Shown here piece after piece: positions 1-8,069 of a stretch of 55,685 nucleotides of DNA. Origin of the DNA: Paractinoplanes toevensis (GTDB taxonomy: Bacteria > Actinomycetota > Actinomycetes > Mycobacteriales > Micromonosporaceae); assembly GCF_018332695.1 (NCBI RefSeq), contig NZ_BOQN01000073.1, forward strand, positions 1 through 55,685, in the 5' to 3' direction. A model generated the notes under the pieces. That model was not told the origin of the DNA, made no database searches, and was given only the letters and a program-made list of their open reading frames with translations. Made by a program: the position numbers and the translations under genes. Each line of letters opens with the position of its first letter. Position 1 is the first letter of the stretch.

Positions 1-38
1 ACGACTTCCTCGAAACCCTCGAAACCACTCAGAAGTGA
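1..38 (+). CDS. Possible 3' end of a gene entering from the left
   Basis: The frame starting at base 3 reads DFLETLETTQK and then a TGA at 36-38. It is followed by a strong hairpin at 78-103, as expected at the end of a transcription unit. Only eleven codons are visible, so no family can be named and the call rests on the position before a terminator. Confidence 0.3.
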   Translation, partial: DFLETLETTQK

Positions 39-77
39 ACGGCGTGGGGCGCGAGCGGGCATCAGAATGCAAGGCTT

Positions 78-103
78 GTGCCGGCCCCGCCTGGGGCCGG
101 CAC
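78..103. terminator. Bidirectional hairpin terminator
   Basis: A perfect 11-bp stem, GTGCCGGCCCC pairing with GGGGCCGGCAC, closes a 4-nt loop. It lies between the end of the leftmost gene and the end of the convergent reverse-strand gene at 117, so it probably ends transcription from both sides. No long U-tract follows, which is normal in high-GC actinobacteria. Confidence 0.8.
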
Positions 104-116
104 CTTCCGGACTCAC

Positions 117-731
117 TCAGGAAGCGTTCTGCGCAGCCTGCTGGGTCTGGTCCTTGACGTCCTGCGCGGACGACTGGGCTTGGTCCTTGGTGGTCTGCGC
201 GGCGTCGGTGGCGGTCGCTTTGACCTCGCCCGCGGCGTGTTGCACCGTGCTGGACAGGTCGTCCTTCAGGTCGGCGGCGATGTCCTTGACCTTGTCGGTG
301 AGCTCGCCACTGTTGTCCTTGAGCTGCTGCCCGGCGCGCTTCTCCACGTCGGTCACCGGGATCAGGGTGGCGGCGAGCATACCGACGCCGAAGGCGATGA
401 TGCCGGCGGCCAGGGGGTTGCCCTGAGTCCGGGTGGCGACGGCCTGCGGGGCGTTGCGCACCGCGTCGGCCGCGTCATGGGCCTTCTCGCTCGCCACGTC
501 ACCCAGTTGCGACGCCTTGTCCTGCACGGTGCTCACCGCGGACGAGGCCGAGTCGCCCGCCGCGTGCCGGGCGTGGTCGGTGCTGCCCATAACTTTCTCC
601 TTCACCGTGTTCCAGCGCCGCTGGGCGACCTTGGTGGGGCTGGTCTTCTCGGCCAGCAGGTCCACGTCGCGCGTCATCCGGGCGCGCGTGTTCTCGATGT
701 CCTGCCTCAGCCGGTCGGGTTCTTGAGCCAT
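117..731 (-). CDS. DUF3618 domain protein, membrane-anchored
   Basis: 204-residue protein. The N-terminus (about residues 5-30, RLRQDIENTRARMTRDVD) is the DUF3618 signature. A single hydrophobic segment follows near residues 105-125 (LAAGIIAFGVGMLAATLIP), and the tail is a long Ala/Lys/Asp/Gln helix likely to be coiled coil. The start at 731 (ATG) was chosen because the DUF3618 domain begins there; it overlaps the upstream holin-like gene by 25 nt. The trio DUF3618, Holin-X and an apolipoprotein-like helical protein is common in actinobacteria and is thought to act at the envelope, possibly under stress. The molecular function is unknown. Confidence 0.85.
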   Translation of the reverse strand: MAQEPDRLRQDIENTRARMTRDVDLLAEKTSPTKVAQRRWNTVKEKVMGSTDHARHAAGDSASSAVSTVQDKASQLGDVASEKAHDAADAVRNAPQAVATRTQGNPLAAGIIAFGVGMLAATLIPVTDVEKRAGQQLKDNSGELTDKVKDIAADLKDDLSSTVQHAAGEVKATATDAAQTTKDQAQSSAQDVKDQTQQAAQNAS

Positions 732-1132
732 TGCGCGTCCTCCTTGATCGTGTCGACGGTGCGGTGCGGCACGGGGTCGACGGTCTTGAGCTGGTTGCGG
801 CCGGTGACGAACAGGACCGCACCGACGATTCCCCAGAGCACGGCCACGATGAGCGCCGCCCATCCGGCATCCATGACGTTGGCCAGGGCGAAGACCAGGG
901 CGAAGCTGAGCAGGACGACGGCGAGGTAGCCGGCGAACCCGGCGACGCCGAGCATCCCGGCGGCCTTGCCGGCCTTGGCCGCCTCCTGCTTGACCTCGAC
1001 CTTGGCCAGCTCGACCTCCTGGCGGAACAACTGCGACAGATCGTTGCTGATGTTGCCGATCAGCTCACCGATCGACGTCTGAGCGACCTGCTCCGTACGC
1101 GGCGACCCGTCGTCGGGGTATGAGCCGGTCAC
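707..1132 (-). CDS. Holin-X family (phage holin superfamily III) membrane protein
   Basis: 141 residues with a GTG start that overlaps the upstream stop (GTGA). A charged amphipathic N-terminal helix (about 20-55, DLSQLFRQEVELAKVEVKQE) precedes two membrane spans (about 58-85 and 90-112), which is the layout of the Actinobacterial Holin-X family. Despite the name these proteins are chromosomal, occur beside DUF3618 proteins, and have not been shown to be true lysis holins. No other phage gene is near, so a prophage origin is unlikely. Confidence 0.85.
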   Translation of the reverse strand: MTGSYPDDGSPRTEQVAQTSIGELIGNISNDLSQLFRQEVELAKVEVKQEAAKAGKAAGMLGVAGFAGYLAVVLLSFALVFALANVMDAGWAALIVAVLWGIVGAVLFVTGRNQLKTVDPVPHRTVDTIKEDAQWLKNPTG

Positions 1133-1821
1133 GGCCGCAACCCCGGCGCCGGGGAGACGTAGGGGTCCTCGACGACCACCGGCGTGCCCGTACCGGTGGT
1201 GGCGTACTCCGTACCCGTGTAGTCGGCCCCCGCGCCGGCGGTGGCGGCGAAATCAGGAGTCGGGGAGGCTAGCGGGTAGTCCGAGGTGAGCGCTTCGCTG
1301 CTCGCCTTCCCGGCGGCCGGGTCGGCTTTGGCGACGGTCTTGCCCAGGCGCCCGACAACGAACCCGGCCGCCAGTGCGGTCGCCAGGAAGGCGCCGGGCC
1401 GGCGCCGGGCGAAGTCCTGCACCTCCTGCAGCACCCCTTCGGGGCCGTTGCGGTCCAGGTAGTCAGCCAACTGCCGGCCGCCGTCCGCGACCCGCGACAC
1501 GACCGCCGCGGCCGGCGAATCCGGCCGATCACCACGCATCTCGTCGAGGTGCTCCGCGGTCTGGCGAATGCTGCTGACCAGCTTGTCGTTCTGGGTGCGG
1601 GCCTGCTCGCCGACCTTGTCGCGCACGTCGGAGGCGATGTTGCGGGCCTGCGTCTTGGCTTCGGCGCCGACGCGCTGCGCCTGCTCCTTGGCGGTGTCCT
1701 TGACCTCCACGGCCGCCTGGGTGGTGGCTTCCTTGCCCTGCCCGGCCACCTGCTTGGCCTTCGACGTGCCGTCCGGCGCCGATGAATCCGACGCGTACGC
1801 GCCGGTCGATAGATCACTCAC
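1129..1821 (-). CDS. Helical hydrophilic protein with one membrane segment
   Basis: 230 residues, GTG start with GGAG seven bases upstream. Residues 20-110 are an Ala/Lys/Glu/Gln-rich amphipathic helix of the apolipoprotein or LEA type. A hydrophobic stretch near 143-160 (GAFLATALAAGFVVGRLG) could insert in the membrane, and the C-terminal 60 residues are Pro/Thr/Gly-rich and disordered. It is the first gene of the three-gene unit and is translationally coupled to the Holin-X gene. A role in envelope stress is inferred from the neighbours only. Confidence 0.75.
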   Translation of the reverse strand: MSDLSTGAYASDSSAPDGTSKAKQVAGQGKEATTQAAVEVKDTAKEQAQRVGAEAKTQARNIASDVRDKVGEQARTQNDKLVSSIRQTAEHLDEMRGDRPDSPAAAVVSRVADGGRQLADYLDRNGPEGVLQEVQDFARRRPGAFLATALAAGFVVGRLGKTVAKADPAAGKASSEALTSDYPLASPTPDFAATAGAGADYTGTEYATTGTGTPVVVEDPYVSPAPGLRP

Positions 1822-2130
1822 TGTGGCTCCTACCTAGATCGGGATGCGGTGACTGAACTTCCCCGTAATGCAATTCCTAATCACCTACAGCAATATTTCT
1901 GCGCTCATCCGAACAAGCGACGTTCCTACGAGCGGCAACCGGGTAAGGGGACGTACACCCGGAGGTCGTTTATGTGCTAAACGCACAGGCGAGCCGTATT
2001 CACGGGACAGTCTGACGGCTCTTGCCTGGCCACCCGCCGGTGACCGAATCGTCCAGACATCACCCACCTCGATCTATCGGAGACTTACGCGGCATGGCGA
2101 CGGTCTCCCCCGGCGAGCACGGAGGCGGCG
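1822..2130. promoter_or_regulatory. Divergent intergenic region between the envelope trio and tetR
   Basis: 309 bp without a credible gene and visibly more AT-rich than its surroundings. It must hold the promoter of the reverse-strand trio and that of the TetR gene. It contains an inverted repeat at 1967-1983. A loose SigB-like match (GTTCC at 1922, GGGTAA at 1941) is present, too weak to call. Confidence 0.5.
1967..1983. promoter_or_regulatory. Inverted repeat CGTTTA-N5-TAAACG, candidate TetR operator (copy 1)
   Basis: Perfect 6-bp arms around TGTGC. The same arms recur at 2932-2948, so the pair brackets the TetR-family gene at 2131-2895. TetR proteins commonly bind such repeats upstream of their own gene and in a neighbouring promoter. 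Binding is inferred from symmetry and position. Confidence 0.55.
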
Positions 2131-2895
2131 ATGAACGATCCCGACACCCCCGCAGCGCGCGGCGACGCGGCCGCGATCAGCCCCGCCGACGCTCCCGACA
2201 CCGGGCACGGCGGGCTGGACCGGCGGCGCATCCTCGACGCCGCCGTGCGGTTCATCGACGAGCACGGCCTGCGCGCGCTGACGATGCAGCGCCTGGGCGC
2301 CTACCTCGGCGTCGAGGGCATGGCCCTCTACCGTTACGTGCCCGGCCGCGAGGCGCTGCTGGACGGGGTGGTCGAAACCGTCGTCGACGAGCTGTTCGGC
2401 GACCCCGACGTACACCTGGAAGCCCACGCCGGCTGGGTCGACTACCTGCAACGACTGGCCCACGGCCTGCGCCGGATCGCCCTCGCCCATCCTGAGGTCT
2501 TCCCCCTGGTGGCCACCCGCCCGCCCGCGGCGCCGTGGGTACGACCGCCGCTGCGCAGCCTGCGCTGGATCGAATCCCTGCTCGACGTGATGATCGAATC
2601 CGGGTTCTCCGACGAGAACGCCGCCGCCGTCTACCGAGCCTTCAGCAGCTTCCTGCTCGGCTACCTACTCCTGGAGGTCTCCGCCCGCGGCGTCGAGACC
2701 GGCCCCGTCGAGGAACCCGACGTGTCCCCGATCGAAGACCTCAGCCGCTACCCGCTCCTGCAACGCCTCGAGCCGCACCTGTCCGTCGACGTGGCCGCAC
2801 AGGACTTCGAAGAAGCCCTCGAAGCGCTTCTCGACCGGGTCGCCCTGCTGTTGCCCCGCCGGCGGAGACCAGCGCGCCTGACCGAAGGAAAGTGA
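2131..2895 (+). CDS. TetR family transcriptional regulator
   Basis: 254 residues. The DNA-binding helices span about 33-80 (ILDAAVRFIDEHG, then MALYRYVPGREALLDGV), the classic TetR_N pattern. The C-terminal half resembles the tetracycline-repressor-like ligand and dimer domain (TetR_C_1). The GGAGG just before the ATG supports the start, and the first 28 residues are disordered. It lies alone on the forward strand, divergent from the envelope trio, between two copies of one inverted repeat. The likely targets are itself, the trio and the (now broken) gene at 3092. The ligand is unknown. Confidence 0.9.
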   Translation: MNDPDTPAARGDAAAISPADAPDTGHGGLDRRRILDAAVRFIDEHGLRALTMQRLGAYLGVEGMALYRYVPGREALLDGVVETVVDELFGDPDVHLEAHAGWVDYLQRLAHGLRRIALAHPEVFPLVATRPPAAPWVRPPLRSLRWIESLLDVMIESGFSDENAAAVYRAFSSFLLGYLLLEVSARGVETGPVEEPDVSPIEDLSRYPLLQRLEPHLSVDVAAQDFEEALEALLDRVALLLPRRRRPARLTEGK

Positions 2896-2931
2896 CCGGC
2901 CCCGGTCGGCTGAAATCCGTACGGCCCGCCG

Positions 2932-2948
2932 CGTTTATGACCTAAACG
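2932..2948. promoter_or_regulatory. Inverted repeat CGTTTA-N5-TAAACG, candidate TetR operator (copy 2)
   Basis: Same 6-bp arms as 1967-1983, here around TGACC. It sits 37 bp after the TetR gene and about 145 bp before the start codon of the PRC-barrel remnant, a suitable operator position for that former gene. Confidence 0.5.
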
Positions 2949-3091
2949 GGAGGGCATCCCACCCACCCCAGGATCGCATAACGCCATTCCTTTGCGTTCG
3001 CTGTGCCGCAGCCTCTTCGGCCGGCGCGGCGATCTACGGCTCTGCCCTGCGGTCGTTTTTCGATCGTGTGTCGTCCCCGAAAGGACCCGAC

Positions 3092-3330
3092 ATGATTACG
3101 CAGAACGACATCGCCCGGGTGACCGATGGCGACAAGATCGGCTCGATCGATGACCCACTTCGAGCAGACCGGAAAGGCACGGCTGCGTAAGTACGTGGTC
3201 ACCGAGCAGCAGCAGGTCCGGGTACCGGTCTCGCACGAGGAGGTGCGGCTGGAGCGGGAGCCGATCACCGACGCGAACGCCGATGACGCGCCGTCGATCC
3301 GTACCGAATTCATAGAGGCCGACGGCGGTG
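3092..3330 (+). pseudogene. Internally deleted PRC-barrel/DUF2382 (YsnF-like) gene
   Basis: An ATG at 3092, preceded by GAAAGGA, opens MITQNDIARVTDGDKIGS, the typical start of actinobacterial PRC-barrel proteins, but the frame stops after 32 codons at a TAA (3188-3190). A different frame then reads TGKARLRKYVVTEQQQ and VSHEEVRLEREPITDAN, the hallmark of the DUF2382 domain, and soon runs into unrelated sequence. Most of the barrel and the rest of DUF2382 are missing and the frame is broken. Intact members are about 250-300 residues and linked to general stress responses. This copy cannot make a normal protein. Confidence 0.75.
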
Positions 3331-3368
3331 CTGCGGCGGCGTCCTGCAGGGCAGGAGAGAGGTCCGGC

Positions 3369-3677
3369 ATGGTGGTCAGCACGATCGCGACGAGCAACGG
3401 CATGTTCCATCTCCTCGTGGCCGGAGAGATCGACATATCGACTGTCGACGACCTCAAGGCAGCTCTCACCCACGCGATCACCGCGGACGCGGCCACCGCC
3501 GTGGTCGCGGACCTCGCCCGACTGACATTCTGCGACTCGTCCGGCATCGCCGCGCTCGACAAGGCCTATCACCAGGCTTCCAAGCGCGGCGTCACCTTCC
3601 GGGTGCGCAACGTGCAACCTCCGGTCCGACGCGTATTGGAGATCACCGGCGTCCTGGCCCGCCTTCTCGGACAATGA
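3369..3677 (+). CDS. STAS domain anti-sigma factor antagonist
   Basis: 102 residues forming one STAS domain: AGEIDISTVDDL near residues 18-29 and the phospho-acceptor loop CDSSGIAALD near 58-67, with the expected Ser pair. The start at 3369 was chosen because AGGAGAG lies about 12 nt upstream; the frame stays open further left only because it runs through the DUF2382 remnant. STAS proteins bind HATPase anti-sigma kinases and free a sigma factor when unphosphorylated. The HATPase protein at 3841 is the obvious partner. Confidence 0.85.
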   Translation: MVVSTIATSNGMFHLLVAGEIDISTVDDLKAALTHAITADAATAVVADLARLTFCDSSGIAALDKAYHQASKRGVTFRVRNVQPPVRRVLEITGVLARLLGQ

Positions 3678-3840
3678 CAACGGCCCCAGCGTCGCTCCAG
3701 GCCGGACAAGCTTGGTGCACGTGCGTTACCGCGTTGGTGGAATTCTCCGACCGGGCCGAAGCGGCCCCGACCTGCACTTCGAACGTCCCGCCTTCGGCCG
3801 GGCATGCATCGTTGCGGCTTATGCGGGCATACAGGACGCC

Positions 3841-4272
3841 ATGAAGGGGTGGAGGATGCGCGGGCTGCCCGACGTTGACGAGCACATCGCTCGGTGGACT
3901 CTCGACCGGCCCCCGCAGTTGTCCGAGCTGAGGACCGGTCTGCAGAAGGCGGTGCTGGCCCGATCAGGTGTCGCAAGCGACGTGACTGACCTTGCGGAGC
4001 GGTTGATGATCGTCGCGACGGAGCTTGCCGGCAATGCCTTGCGTCACGCCGGTACTCCGACGGTGGTGGCGCTGCTACGCACCGACGGGCATCTGATCAT
4101 CGACGTAGTCGACAGCGATCGCGGCGGCCGACCCGTTCCCGATCTGCGGCGGACGCCGGGCGACGGTGGTCTCGGGCTGGCGCTGGCAGAACGCCTAGCC
4201 GAGGAGGTCGGCTGGTATCCCACCGAAACCGGCAAACATGTGTGGGCGTTATTCACAGTGCCCGACAGTTGA
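3841..4272 (+). CDS. ATP-binding anti-sigma/serine kinase (HATPase_c_2, RsbW-like)
   Basis: About 143 residues. The N box is ATELAGNALRHAG (about 60-72) and the G box is GDGGLGLALAERLA (about 112-125), so this is a stand-alone GHKL ATPase of the RsbW/SpoIIAB type. Such proteins phosphorylate STAS antagonists or bind sigma factors. The ATG at 3841 has AGGA five bases upstream and was preferred over a TTG at 3712. It lies 163 bp after the STAS gene, whose product may be its substrate. No sigma gene adjoins it, so the sigma partner would have to be elsewhere. Confidence 0.82.
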   Translation: MKGWRMRGLPDVDEHIARWTLDRPPQLSELRTGLQKAVLARSGVASDVTDLAERLMIVATELAGNALRHAGTPTVVALLRTDGHLIIDVVDSDRGGRPVPDLRRTPGDGGLGLALAERLAEEVGWYPTETGKHVWALFTVPDS

Positions 4273-4328
4273 TCGCTTCGCCCACCCGAACGCCGTCCCG
4301 GCAGCAAGATCCATATGGACAGCTACGG

Positions 4329-4403
4329 ACACCGCTCAACGCATTCGTGACGAAGCCGATGGACCTGGACTCCTTCGAAGCGGTCGTTCAAATGATCAAC
4401 CGT
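4329..4403 (+). pseudogene. Fragment of a response-regulator receiver domain
   Basis: One frame reads LNAFVTKPMDLDSFEAVVQMI, the C-terminal end of an Rcp1-type receiver domain: the conserved Lys-Pro after beta-5 and then helix alpha-5. No Asp phosphorylation site or start precedes it, and the frame decays at once afterwards. It is the tail of a deleted gene and the only recognisable content of the 253-bp gap 4273-4525. Confidence 0.55.
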
Positions 4404-4525
4404 TGCAGTCGCGCACCTGCCGACCGGCGGCTTCGGATCGGGGTTCGCGATTGCCGTGCTGCTCAAGGGGTATCCCCTCCTACGCTGACCGCTGCAGTGC
4501 CGGTGACCCGTTGGAGGAGACCGCG

Positions 4526-4861
4526 TTGTCCGACCGAAAGACAAGTCCCCGCTTCGTATTTCTCGATCAAGCTCTGGAGACGACTCAGGTCGGTCCAGAA
4601 AGCTTCATCGACGCGTACCCGACGGCCGCCAGGCCCCAGTTTGAGGCAGCCAAGGCCGGCGACACCGTCCGGATCCAGCTGACCGGGCAGGACACCGGAT
4701 ATCAGTCCTCCCTCCTCTGGCCATCTGCGGACTCCGCACCGGTAGAAATCGGCCCTGCCCTGCTCGAGGTACTCGAGCGCATCGACGGGGATCAGAACAG
4801 CAAGACGACGCGCGACTTGGCGGAACGGATCCGTTCATTCCTCGACCGGACGGGTCGCTGA
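4526..4861 (+). CDS. Hypothetical protein
   Basis: 111 residues from a TTG start with a good GGAGGA seven bases upstream (4513-4518). No ATG or GTG gives a better start. The protein is soluble, acidic, without signal peptide or membrane span, and ends in a charged helix (TTRDLAERIRSFLDRTG). I do not recognise a family. It is isolated between a receiver fragment and a broken kinase, so context gives no function. Confidence 0.5.
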   Translation: MSDRKTSPRFVFLDQALETTQVGPESFIDAYPTAARPQFEAAKAGDTVRIQLTGQDTGYQSSLLWPSADSAPVEIGPALLEVLERIDGDQNSKTTRDLAERIRSFLDRTGR

Positions 4862-4909
4862 CGTCGGCACACCAGGTGAAGCTCAAGGGGTACGCGGACG
4901 GCATCGTGG

Positions 4910-6930
4910 TCACCGGTTCGTAGTTGGGGCCGCTGTGCTGCCCGGCGATAGCGCGGCGAGCTCGCCCACGCGAACCTGGCTCACATCCCACCTCGGCATC
5001 ACGCTGCAGCACAGCGCCGCCGCGGCCGTCCCGGCCGTCAAGCTGTGACCGGCACTGAATGTGGTGCCGGTCGACTGTCCGGTGGCGAGGTTTCTGAGCA
5101 CGGCGGCGAGGTCGGCCGGGCGGACCGGCTTGGCCAGGTAGTCGTCCATGCCGGCGGTGCGGCAGGCGAGGCGGTCCTCCGGCAGGGCGTTGGCGGTCAT
5201 GGCGACGATGTGTGGTTGACGGCCGGTGGGCAGTTCCTTACGGATCCGGCGGGTGGCGTCCAAGCCGTCGAGCACCGGCATCTGCATATCCATCAGTACG
5301 ACGTCGTAGTGGGCACGGTGCACCGCGTCGACAGCTTCTGCGCCGTTGGCGACGGTGTCCACCCGGTGGCCGAGTTTGGTGAGCATGAGCTGGGCGACTT
5401 TCTGGTTGACCGGGTTGTCCACGGCGAGCAGGACCCGCAACTGGTGCTGGGATGCCGCGATTTCCGGGAAAGTAGGGGGTTCGACCGGTATCTGCGGGCC
5501 CTCGCCGAGCAGGTGCGCCACGGTGTTGTGCAGGGCGCCGGCCCGTACCGGTTTGGACAGGATCGCTGCGAACAGGTCGCGTTCAGCGTCCTGGGGCCGC
5601 CCGTTCACGCTGCTGAGCAGCACGCGCGGCGCGTCGGCCACCTCCGGCAGCCGGTTCAGACGCTCAGCGAGGTGAGCGCCGTCGGTGTCGGGCATGTGCA
5701 TGTCGAGCAACGCGATGTCGAACCGGGCGCCGTCGGCGATCAGGTCGAGGGCTTCGGTGGCGGACGCGGCGGTGACACAGTGGATGCCCCAGCCGGTGAG
5801 CTCACCCTGCAGCATTGCGCGGTTGGTGGCGTTGTCGTCGACGATCAATGCCGAACGGCCGGTGATCACCGCGGCGGCCGCCCGCCCGGCTTGCGGGCAC
5901 GGCTGCATGAGCACGGTGACGGTGAACGTCGATCCGGCGCCCGGTCGACTGTCCACCACAATGTCCCCGCCCATCGCCCGGGCGAGCCGGCGACTGATCG
6001 CCAGGCCGAGCCCGGTGCCGCCGTAGATCCTGGTGGTGGAGCTGTCGACCTGGCTGAAGGACTCGAACAAGCGGCCCATGCGGTCGGCCGCGATGCCGAT
6101 ACCGGTGTCGCGTACGGCCACTCGCAGACGCACAGCGCCGTCCGAGACGGCATCGTCTGCGGTGACGGCGATGACGACCTCACCCACGGCGGTGAACTTG
6201 ACCGCGTTGCTCAACAGATTGACCAGGACCTGTCGTTGATGATCACCAGCAGCGCCTCGCCGCTGTCCCGGACGGTGGTGACGAAGTCCCGCTGTTCGGC
6301 GCTCAGTTCGGTTTCCAGCAGCAGACCCGTCATGCCGATGACAGCGTTCATCGGTGTGCGGATCTCATGACTCATGGTGGCCAAGAACGACGACTTGGCG
6401 GCGGCAGCCTGCACAGCCTCGTCCCGTGCCGCCAGCACGTTGTCGGTGGCCTCGTTGACGATGGCGGCCATCTCACTCAGCTCGGTCAGCCCCACCACAG
6501 GAGCCCGCAGGTCGGTGTCGCCGGCGAGCACACCGCGGGCTGTGGCGGTGACACCAGCAACCGCCGCGTTGACCTTCCGGCTGGTCCAGAACGCACCCAG
6601 CCCGACGATAAGTCCTGCCACCAGGGACCCGCCGAGCATCAACCGGCGGGTGGCGGCGGCACTGTCGGCGCTGTCCTTCGAACGCTGGGCCAGCGCCAGT
6701 TCCTCCCGCTGGCTCATGCCGGCAAGAATCTTCTCGATGCCCGACATGAATGCCGCTCCGCGGTTGGTGTTCACCACCCCGGCTGCGGCGGTGAAACCCA
6801 GTTCGCGACGCAGACGCACGGTGTCTTCCAGCTCTACGAGCTTGTCGGCCAGCGGCCCGGCCAGTTGCTGAACGGCGTCGAGATCCTGGTGATGCCGGGG
6901 CGAGCCGACGGGCTGAGGCCGGTCGACCTC
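4910..6930 (-). pseudogene. Broken hybrid sensor histidine kinase (CHASE3-HAMP-HK-REC-REC)
   Basis: Reading on the reverse strand, a CHASE3-like tail leads into a membrane span, a HAMP segment and the His box (SFLATMSHEIRTPMNAVIGM). The frame then stops at LVIIND plus a few wrong residues near 6214. The next frame resumes at VLVNLLSNAVKFT (N box), passes the G boxes and carries two receiver domains. About 50 residues joining the His helices to the ATPase domain are missing and the frame is shifted. The 5' end, including the first membrane span, is also lost. Receiver 2 has LLAVDNPVN where an acidic residue is expected in place of Val, a GAG-to-GTG change. Confidence 0.82.
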
Positions 6931-6973
6931 ACCGACCACGACGAGTGGCTGCCGGTCGGCGGATGATCCCGGC

Positions 6974-7002
6974 GGGCGGTGGCACGAACCGTGCCACCGC
7001 CC
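6974..7002. terminator. Hairpin terminator
   Basis: A perfect 13-bp stem, GGGCGGTGGCACG pairing with CGTGCCACCGCCC, around a 3-nt loop. It lies 8 bp past the stop of the reverse-strand gene at 7011 and ends the sigma/anti-sigma operon before the broken kinase. Confidence 0.8.
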
Positions 7003-7010
7003 CGGGTGGA

Positions 7011-8069
7011 TCAGTGGCAGCCGATCCAGTCCTTGTAACCGGCGGGCACCTTGCCGGCGACGACCTTGTCGGCGAGCTCCCAGAACGCCTCGGCCCAGTC
7101 GCCCTCCTCGGTCATGTCCTTGAGGGCCTTCCAGTTGTGGCTGCTGCGCAGCGCGTCGGTGGCCTTCTTCATGGCGATCTGGTCACCGATCTTCTTGGCC
7201 CGCAGGTACTCCTCGATCCAGCCGCAGCCGACCGCCGAGGTCACCCCGGCGCTGAACTGGTACGGGTCGTTGACGCCGAGGCCGGCCAGCGCGGCTTTGT
7301 CGAACTTCGGCGGCAGCGGGATGCCCACCAGGAGCTTGTCGGCGGCCTCGTCGGCCTTGCCCGGCGTGACGATCTCCGGCGGGAGCGCCGCCAGCCAGGT
7401 GGGCACGTCGGCCCGCACGATCGTGGCGACCACCTCGTCGAACCGGGCGCGCGTCCAGTTGCCCCCCGTGCGCAACTCGACGAACGTGTTGTCCTTGGGC
7501 TTCACCATGATCGCCCAGTCGCTGTCGCTGTACTTGAATCGGTTGCCCGGCTGCCCGGCGACGGTCGCGGCCTCCGGCTTGCTGACGTTCAGCCGATCTT
7601 CGTAGTAGCCGTCGTACTGGTCGGCCGGGTACCAGTTGAACTCCAGCTGCAGGCCGCCCTTGCTGAAGGCGATCGTGCCGGTGTCCTCGGTGAAGCCGTA
7701 GACCGTGGTGGCCTTCCAGCCGGCCTCGCCGATGAGCAGGCGCGGGTTCTGTTCCGCGGCCCGCAGCACCAGCTGGGAGTAGGCCTCGCTGTCCGGCGCG
7801 ACGGCCGGCGACGAGGTCACCGGCAGGGCCTGCTGCCGGTCGGGGCCGCCGGGGTGGTTGCGAAGGGCGACGGAGACGCCGAGGGCGGTGATGAGAACGG
7901 CGGCCGCCGCGACGGCGGTGACGAGCCGGCGCCGGAGGCTGCGGTGCGCGATAGGTTCGGACATGATCTCCTCGATCAGGGTCTGCCCGGCCCCGTCGAG
8001 GCGCCCGATGACCTCGGGGCGGTACGGGTCGGCGTCGCGGATCAGCCGGTCCAGTCGTTCGTCGGTCAT
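7011..8069 (-). CDS. Membrane-anchored anti-sigma-like protein
   Basis: 352 residues. A cytosolic N-terminus of about 45 residues (MTDERLDRLIRDADPYRP) precedes one membrane span (about 49-68, LVTAVAAAAVLITALGVSVAL), and the rest is extracytoplasmic with no domain I can name. The layout matches the partner proteins encoded after ECF sigma factors in actinobacteria. The ATG overlaps the sigma gene's TGA (ATGA), so the two are co-translated. Its job is inferred to be holding the sigma factor until an envelope signal. A strong terminator follows. Confidence 0.75.
   Translation of the reverse strand: MTDERLDRLIRDADPYRPEVIGRLDGAGQTLIEEIMSEPIAHRSLRRRLVTAVAAAAVLITALGVSVALRNHPGGPDRQQALPVTSSPAVAPDSEAYSQLVLRAAEQNPRLLIGEAGWKATTVYGFTEDTGTIAFSKGGLQLEFNWYPADQYDGYYEDRLNVSKPEAATVAGQPGNRFKYSDSDWAIMVKPKDNTFVELRTGGNWTRARFDEVVATIVRADVPTWLAALPPEIVTPGKADEAADKLLVGIPLPPKFDKAALAGLGVNDPYQFSAGVTSAVGCGWIEEYLRAKKIGDQIAMKKATDALRSSHNWKALKDMTEEGDWAEAFWELADKVVAGKVPAGYKDWIGCH

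Noticed and set aside
707..1132. Holin-X gene as evidence of a prophage
   Set aside because: No lysin, tail, integrase or terminase gene is nearby, and the DUF3618/Holin-X pairing is a chromosomal arrangement.
1922..1946. SigB-like promoter (GTTCC and GGGTAA)
   Set aside because: Only a partial match with no supporting second copy; kept as a remark in the intergenic entry.
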